Shown here: in pieces, positions 58,090-64,000 of the stretch
Position numbering within the stretch: the first letter of the stretch is position 1
Layout of the letters: each line of letters begins with the position of its first letter
Assembly: GCA_963377175.1 (NCBI GenBank)
Contig: CAUJNA010000479.1
Coordinates: 62,001 to 126,000, forward strand
Length of the DNA stretch: 64,000 nt
Source of the DNA: Effrenium voratum
Taxonomy: Eukaryota > Sar > Dinophyceae > Suessiales > Symbiodiniaceae
Direction: 5' to 3'
Program-made: the position numbers and the translations under genes
Notes under the pieces: model-generated
Database searches by the model: none
What the model saw: only the letters and a program-made list of their open reading frames with translations
Told to the model about the DNA's origin: nothing

Positions 58090-59560
58090 CTCTCAGAGGA
58101 ATTTGCGCAGGTCAGAACGAGAACGTCCCAATAGCAAACATGACATCGATCTGGCTTGATCGCGTCCAACAAAGGTAATACGAAACAACAACTCAATATC
58201 AATTATGAGCAAGTAAGAGCTGTCACTAAGCGGCCACATAGAATTAGAAGGACACGTGTTGGGAGACCAATCAGCTGCAGGGGGACCCAAGTTTCAGGAG
58301 AAACCGCTTGCGTGGTCACGGGCATATATCTGCTAGGCTTCCCATGAGTTTGGCGGTGAATTGCCAATTCTTCGTCGGTGGATTCCAAACCAAGAAGCAG
58401 CAGCCACTCCCGTCTCAGCCATCACAAGATAGACCATGTTGTCATGATGCAATTCGGTGTGTTTCAAAACTTGCTGGTGCTCAGTAGCATGAGGGAACGA
58501 ATCCAGGGGTCCCCTTCAAGGAAGTCCAAGAGATGGTGCCTGAATCCAGACAAGGGATTTTGCTCGAGTGTGCACAGGTACCACCGATCAACACTTCACC
58601 ACCAGCACCCCAGCCACTTGCCAGCATCAAGTGGAACCCAAATGGATCGTCCTGCAAGAGCTTGTTCATGTAGTCGCAGGCGTAGCCCTCTTGCGCTGCC
58701 TAGCCAAAATCAAGTTTTGCACGACCTCCCATCCCTTTTCCGGCTGACGCGCACCCGCCTGATTGCTCTGAATGTCTTTGACCAGCCGCTTCACGTCCAT
58801 TGTTTTGCCAAAGGACGGACCCAACAACTTGGCATGAGACCTGGCAGCACCTTTTTCTTTCATATTTGGTTTTTGGTGCCATTTGGCTTCTTTGGCACAA
58901 CTTGGTGATTGCTTGTGGCCGGGGCCTGACAGCTTTGCTTTCATTCGCTCTTACAAGGGGCCATTGGCATGAGCGCCGTCAAATAATTTCGTGCTTGTTC
59001 GATTCCGTGCAAGCGGCACTTTCGTGGTCAATGCAGTTTTGCGGGCAAAATTTGGGTTCTTCCAAGGACACGGTTGATTTACTCGATACTGACTTCGATG
59101 CATCTTTGAGCTTAACACCTCTAGACTGTTGCACTTGGAGTGCACTGGCTGGCACCAGCATGTTCGTATTTTGCTCGGAGTGATGAACCAAGCCTTCTGG
59201 GACGGGCCTGAATTTCTTCAAGGGGAAACAAGTCGTTTTGACTCAGTGAATCTCCCACGAACGTGGCTTGATGCATCTTCGGCCCCCTTTGGAACTATAA
59301 AACAAATCGAAAAAATCACTTTGGCCCCCAACTTCTGGATCGCTAGCAAAAGGCACTGATGGGAAGCTGCCACGTGAGCGCATCTTGGATCGGTGTTGAT
59401 GTCTTCCCCTGTCGCTTGTCTAGAACTTGCCACAAGAGTGCGAAGGTGTACAAGATGGTCAGTGCAGTTTGGCAGACGTCGCCCAAGAAAGCGCCAAATG
59501 CGCGTCGTGGCATAAAATTGCGATCAATCAGTTCACGGCTTTGCAACTGTGCTGTTGTTT
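58090..59560 (-). pseudogene. Possible degraded gene on the minus strand
   Basis: Consecutive minus-strand frames look protein-like but change frame. They include a hydrophobic stretch GDVCQTALTILYTFALLW (59343-59546), KRLVKDIQSNQAGARQPEKG (58666-58944), then MNKLLQDDPFGFHLMLASGW (58481-58669). The last two join only through a frameshift near 58680. No family is recognised and chance is possible. Confidence 0.15.
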
Positions 59561-60410
59561 CGCTCGCCCAGGGTGTTTTGAGTTAGTAGGGGTTCATAAG
59601 GCCCTGGTCAAGTTGAGGTTGGAAGGGATTGTCAATGACCCCTTTCCCAGAGATCTGACACAAAGGCGGTGCTTGAAAGAAAATTCATGGGGCACCGCTC
59701 TGCTTCTTCGGCTTCGTGGCTGGAAAGTGTCCAGGTTGTTTGCTTTTAAGGTCCAGTCCCTGAGATGATGTTGTGAGTATTTCTTTCTTTCCCTTTAGGG
59801 GGCCCCCCAAAATGGCGTTCTTCCTTTTGGTTTCCCTTTGCAACCACAAACAGGGGGACCGTTGGAGAAAACAAAATGTGCCTCTGTGTGTGTGTGGCTA
59901 GAAGTAACAGAGCCCTTTTTGGCCGGTTTTGATTTCTTCTTAACCAATGCGGTTCAATGAACATGTTGAGCAACCCGATGGCCTGACACCTCCACAGCCG
60001 GCGTCCATCAACCTTCTATGCCATCGCCCTCGCTGGAAAACCCACTGGCGCTGCAACCAGGTCCCAAACTAGCATCTTGGGATCGGCATCATGTGGAGAA
60101 ACAAACGTGGGTGCAGGTCGCTTTTGGAGACACGGGTTCCAACCTTGCCCCTCCCCCCGCCCACTTTGGAATGTGAGTTGCTTCCATTGGTTTTCAGCCA
60201 GGCTCTAGCGCTACTCTTTCGCAGGAAATGTCAGGTGCTTTTGGTTTCCCCTTCCCCACCTTTCCTTCCCCTGCTCCCCCTCTCCCAAACCGGTGTTTGA
60301 GGCTGCCGAACCACCCGACGACCCGCTGCCTCGCCGAGGTCGGGCTGAGGAAAATGAGATGGACCCGAAGGGGTTCCCCCCCAAAAAAAATAGGACAGCA
60401 TGCGGTGTTT
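59561..60410. other. Stretch without a supported gene
   Basis: Short frames only, no repeats beyond small C- and T-rich runs near 60145-60295. Nothing to annotate. Confidence 0.5.
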
Positions 60411-60540
60411 TTTTTAGTGCTCGCACCACCCCGCAGCCCAGAACCTTGTGGAACCCTTGTGGAACCCTGGTGGAACCCTGGTCCCGGACCACCCCGGAGC
60501 CTATCTGGGCGGAGCCCCCAAAGCTTTCAGCTGTTGGGGG
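60411..60540 (-). mobile_element. Small CCCCAACAGC element, copy 3 (reverse)
   Basis: Reverse orientation: begins TTTAGTGCTCGCACCACCCC, then a few GTGGAACCCT units, then the module ending CTTTCAGCTGTTGGGG. The far-left terminus is degenerate (ACAGCATGCGG without CCCCA). Non-coding. Confidence 0.5.
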
Positions 60541-60630
60541 AAAAAACAAGTACGCGCGGTGAATGTGGATGGCTTGGATTCTTATGTGCAATAGGTGCCG
60601 TATTTTTTAAAAAATAAACTCGGGTGATAT

Positions 60631-60821
60631 CCCCAACAGCATTCGGCGCTCTTTTTAGTGCTCGCACCACCCCGTAGCCTCGCAGAATGTTGTGAACGTG
60701 GAACCCGGGTGGAACCCTGGTGGAACCATGGTGGAACCCTGGTGGAACCTTACCTCAGGGCCGCCCCGGACCACCCCGGAGCCTATCTGGGCTGAGACCC
60801 CAAAGCTTCCAGCTGTTGGGG
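60631..60821 (-). mobile_element. Small CCCCAACAGC element, copy 4, with both termini
   Basis: 191 bp bounded by CCCCAACAGC at 60631 and GCTGTTGGGG ending at 60821, a perfect 10-bp inverted terminal repeat. Inside are TTTTTAGTGCTCGCACC, several GTGGAACCCTG units and the conserved module. It is the best-preserved copy and defines the element's ends. No clear target-site duplication. Confidence 0.55.
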
Positions 60822-62197
60822 AGAAAAAAAAGCATTCTGAAGAGCTTCAGCAATTCCATTTCCTAGGCCGAGGGGGTCTGTCAATTACACAGCCTGCTTG
60901 CCAACACTACTGCATTTAATGTCTCGTCACCGGGGAGGGGGGGAGGGTGGGGCAATGGCCACAGAATGGCTTGTTGGTTTGGGGTGGTGGGTTCACCAAC
61001 TTTTACCCTTTGCTTTTTTAGCCACCAGGTAATCGCCAGAGAGATTGCGAGGGTGTCGCTTTGGAGCCAGTGCTCCTGCAACCCCCGCAGTAACCCTCTG
61101 ATGTCCTCAAGATAAAGCCTCAAGGCTGCAAGATAAGGGTCCTATTCTCAATAAAACACAGCCCTGCGGGTTGCAATTGTAAGGATGCCACTTGTCTTTA
61201 CGGTCCTCATTGTCATGAGGTAGTTTCATGTCATGTGCTATGAATTTGGTGAATTCGCGCATTTCCTTTCGTTGTTCGGGTGCGGGCTGGGTTGCGGCGA
61301 GATGGAGGGAATCCTGGGTGTCGTCTAGAAAAGGTGGCGTGGATGGAGTTCTTGATGGGGGGAGGTCACTTTTTTCCTAATCGACGAGCCCCGCCCCATG
61401 GCAACTTGAGATAGAATGGGTTGCTGGGCTGTCGTCTTAGCGAGAATCATCCGCTTGACGTCTTGCACCCTCAAGGGCTTTTGCCCAACTTAGGGTCGGA
61501 AATCGGTTCCTGGCGCTGTTCCAGAATTCCTGGCGCTTTTCCCCCATCGAAGAATCTCACTCCCTGCTCACGCTTGGGAGTTGGTGAGCCATGACCCTGG
61601 CCAAAGCGGCGCCGGCGCTGTGCTTGGCCTGGCTTCTGCAGCGGCGGCTGTCCGGCCGCTGGCGCCTCTTCCGATTTCAAGGGCTCGGAATGGCCGGAAA
61701 GGGGGGGGGGGAATGCTGGTTAGCCAGGTGAGGGAATAGCTTGGAACATAGGTGACCTCTTAGATGCCAGTTTGGCAAAGCATTGGGTTCAACTTCAGCT
61801 TGGTCTGAACATTTGCAAATGTCTGTTTTTTCGGAAAGGACACCTGGAAGTCGAAGAAGCAGTCGTGGGTGCTGGTTGGGGGTGGGGATGATCAACGTCT
61901 GAGCATTTGTTTGAATAATTAAGAACATCGGGCTGGAAGCGCGACCAGAAGATCAGCACTTGACACAGTATTCACTTCCCAGTTAGTGGGTTTGGTCACT
62001 TGTTGGGTTGGGCCATATGAGCAGACGTTCTCAGGCCAGTCACGGAGGATGTACCGTCATGACCCGAGGCGTGTAGTGCGTTCGTGGCTAGGGTGCTTGC
62101 CAGTGTTGGACCTACTTTTGACCCTCCCCCTGAGCAGAACAATTATTTTGACCCACTGGAGTGGAAAATGGGGGGGGGGGGGGGCCCGAGTCTGGGA
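60822..62197. other. Stretch without a supported gene
   Basis: Mixed sequence with G-rich runs (60936-60952, 61699-61710, 62169-62184). Between 61475 and 61680 both strands hold short open frames of similar plausibility, so none is called. Confidence 0.45.
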
Positions 62198-63060
62198 GTT
62201 GGTCGAGTCAGATACCCCAAGGCTTGAATCAGGTACCTGGGTCAGCTACCTCGGATCAGGTACCGTGTTTCGGTGGAATCGAGACCTGGCTGGCAGTCGT
62301 TTCACGAAAGGAAAGGCTCGGTTTCAGGAGATGCCGGGTTGTTCCAGGAAAGCCCGGGTGGTTTCAGGAAAGGCTGTGTGTTGCATGAAAGACTGGGCGG
62401 TGTTTCAGGAAAGGTTTGGTGGTGTCAGGAAAGTCTGGGGTGGTTCCAGGAAAGGCTACGTGGGGAAGGCTGTGTGGTTGCAGGAAAGGCTGGGCGGTTT
62501 CAGGAAAGCTTGGATGGTTTTCGGCTGGGTGCTGGTTTCAGGAAAGACTGGGCGGCTTCAGGAAAGGCACGAAAAGTGTGTGTGATGGAGGGAGTTGGTC
62601 GGGTCAGGTCCTTGGAGGGTTTAGTCAGATAACTGTGTCCACGGGTCAGGTACCTAGTGTTGGTGGCACCTTGACCTGGCTGGCAGTCGTCACGAAAGTA
62701 TGTATGGTTTCAGGAAAGGCTGGGTGGTTTCAGGAGGTGCCGGGTTGTTTCAGGAAAGCCTGGGTGGTTTCAGGAAAGGCTATGTGTTTCATGAAAGACT
62801 GGGTGGTGGTTTCAGGAAAGGTGTGGTGGTGTCAGGAAAGTCTGGGGTGGCTCCAGGAAAGGCTGCGTGGTTTCCGGGAGGGCTGTGTAGTTGCAGGAAA
62901 GACTGGGTGCTGGTTTCAGGGGAGGCTGTGCGATTTCAGGAACGGCTGGGTGGTTTCAAGGAAAGGCTGGGTGGTTTCAGGAGGTGCCATGTGGTTTCAG
63001 GAAAGACCGTGTGGTTTCCGGCGAGGCTGTGTGGTTTCACGAAAGAGGATGGTTTAGGGT
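62198..63060 (+). repeat. 20-bp minisatellite GTGGTTTCAGGAAAGGCTGG
   Basis: About thirty imperfect copies of a 20-bp unit. A longer block (GGGAGTTGGTCG through GACCTGGCTGGCAGTCGT) introduces it twice, near 62198 and 62590. Because 20 is not a multiple of three, the reading cycles through FRKAW, VSGKAG and WFQERLG in each frame. The long open frames are artefacts. Confidence 0.85.
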
Positions 63061-63487
63061 TGCTTTAGGTGGGGTTTAGGGTTTGCTTAGGGCTCCCTCA
63101 GGGTTGATTTAGGTGTGGTTTTAGGTTTGGTTTTAGGATGTTTTAGGTTTGGTTTAGGGTTGGTTTAGATCAGGTTTAGGGCCAGTTTAGGGTTGGTTAG
63201 GATTGGTTTAGAGGTTGTTTTAGGGTTGGTTTAGGGTCGGTTTAGGGTCGGTTTAGGGTTGGTTTAGGGTTGGTTTAGGGTTGGTTTAGGGTTGTTTCGG
63301 GCTGGTTTAGGGTTGGTTTAGGGTTGGTTTAGGGTTGGTTTAGGGTTGGTTTAGGGTTGGTTTAGGGTGGGTTTAGGGTCGGTTTTGGGTTGGTTTAGGG
63401 TTGGTTTAGGGTTGGTTTAGGGTTGGTTTAGGGTTGGTTTAGGGTTGGTATAGATTGGTTTAGGGTCGGTTTAGGGTTGGTTTAGAG
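63061..63487 (+). repeat. 11-bp TTTAGGG-like repeat (GGTTTAGGGTT)n
   Basis: More than thirty copies, most regular from about 63205, with occasional GGGTCGG or GGGCTGG variants. The core is the TTTAGGG telomere word with four extra bases, so it is an interstitial telomere-like satellite and not a true telomere. Confidence 0.9.
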
Positions 63488-63899
63488 GTCTGTGGTTGCA
63501 GGAAAGGCTGGGGCGGTTCATGAAAGAGTGATTGGTGGTTTCAGGAAAGACTGGACGGTTTCAGGAAAAGCTGTGTGGTTTCAGGAGGTGCTGGGTGGCT
63601 TCAGAAAAGGCTGAGCGAGGCTGTGTGGTTTCACGGAAGTGTGTATGAATTTAGGAAAGGAGGTGCCGGGTGGTTTCAGCAGAGGCTGTGTGGCTTCAGG
63701 CTGGGTGGTTGTTTCAGGAAGTGGTTTCAGGAGAGGTTTGGTGGTGTCAGGAAAGTCTGGGGTGGTTCCAGGAAAAGCTGCGTGGTTTCAGGAAAAGCTG
63801 CGTGGTTTCAGGAAAGGCTGCGTGGTTTCAGGAGGGTTTCCGGCGAGGCTGTGGGGTTTCGCAAAAGTGTGTGTCGCATATGATGTTGGAAGTCTGATG
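63488..63899 (+). repeat. Second block of the 20-bp minisatellite
   Basis: Same unit as 62198-63060, about fifteen copies with variants such as GTGGTTTCAGGAGGTGCTGG. Confidence 0.85.
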
Positions 63900-64000
63900 G
63901 TTAAGGGTTGATTTAGGTGAGGTTTAGGGTTTGTTTAAGGCTCCCTTAGGGTTGATTTAGGTGTGGTTTTAGGTTTGGTTTAGGTTTGGTTTTAGAATGT
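63900..64000 (+). repeat. Second block of TTTAGGG-like repeat, runs off the window
   Basis: Repeats the start of the 63061 block almost word for word (GGTTTAGGGTTTG, GGCTCCCT(C/T)AGGGTTGA, TTTAGGTGTGGTTTTAGG). The pair of satellites is therefore duplicated as a composite of about 850 bp. The window ends inside it. Confidence 0.85.

Noticed and set aside
62273..63057. Long + strand frames reading VSGKAGWFQERLG repeats
   Set aside because: A 20-bp period cycles through all frames, so openness is not evidence of coding.

Overview
This window looks like nuclear DNA of a dinoflagellate, possibly near the Symbiodiniaceae/Suessiales; that narrower placement is only a guess. The evidence is: a head-to-tail, single-strand tandem gene array; genes ending in a Hint (hedgehog/intein-type) domain, a family I know to be abundant in dinoflagellates; exon joins that keep phase only if introns begin with GA or GC as well as GT; degenerate TTTAGGG-type repeats at both edges; and many minisatellites. 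I saw no bacterial operons, phage genes, CRISPR arrays, rRNA or convincing tRNA. All calls come from reading the sequence, with no database search.

Layout. Positions 1-9.2 kb are low-gene DNA with telomere-like CCCTAAA repeats (121-235), a long pyrimidine tract and TATC/CCAT microsatellites (1390-2295), and no gene I can support. From about 9.2 to 54.6 kb lies a tandem array of about 9-kb units, all on the + strand. Using the recurring marker GATCCCTTT as phase, units start at 9443 (unit 1), 18581 (unit 2), 27980 (unit 3), 39173 (unit 4) and 49795 (unit 5). A piece of another unit lies at 46904-49794. Units 1 and 3 form one subtype (A) and units 2 and 4 another (B), so the real period is an A+B dimer of about 18.5 kb. 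Each unit carries one gene of five predicted exons: an N-terminal domain of unknown type, a coiled coil of variable length, a tiny linker exon, and a Hint domain split over three exons. The B copies (units 2 and 4) are intact and unit 5 nearly so (one doubtful splice donor). Both A copies are broken by frameshifts or deletions. Between the genes lie spacers with a dioxygenase-like fragment (B units), a short DPPY-motif open segment, and conserved blocks I cannot assign.

Unit 3 is interrupted by a 2.98-kb fold-back element (36041-39019) with 15-bp perfect inverted termini, arms that are inverted copies of each other, and a second inverted-repeat element of 346 bp nested at its centre. Unit 5 has diverged introns but conserved exons, and it fades out near 54.6 kb.

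From 54.6 kb to the end the window is mostly satellite-like. There is a GGTTCCACCAGG minisatellite carried by a small repeat family with CCCCAACAGC inverted termini (54959-56370, 57698-57851, 60411-60540, 60631-60821). There is a GC-rich 30-bp satellite in a 238-bp higher-order repeat (56945-57530). The last 1.7 kb holds a 20-bp minisatellite alternating with an 11-bp TTTAGGG-like repeat. A weak, frame-broken coding-like trace on the minus strand lies at 58.1-59.6 kb.

How the parts may work together (inference): Hint domains of this type self-cleave just before their first cysteine, so each intact copy could release a coiled-coil product from a C-terminal Hint part. The array looks like a gene family in birth-and-death evolution.
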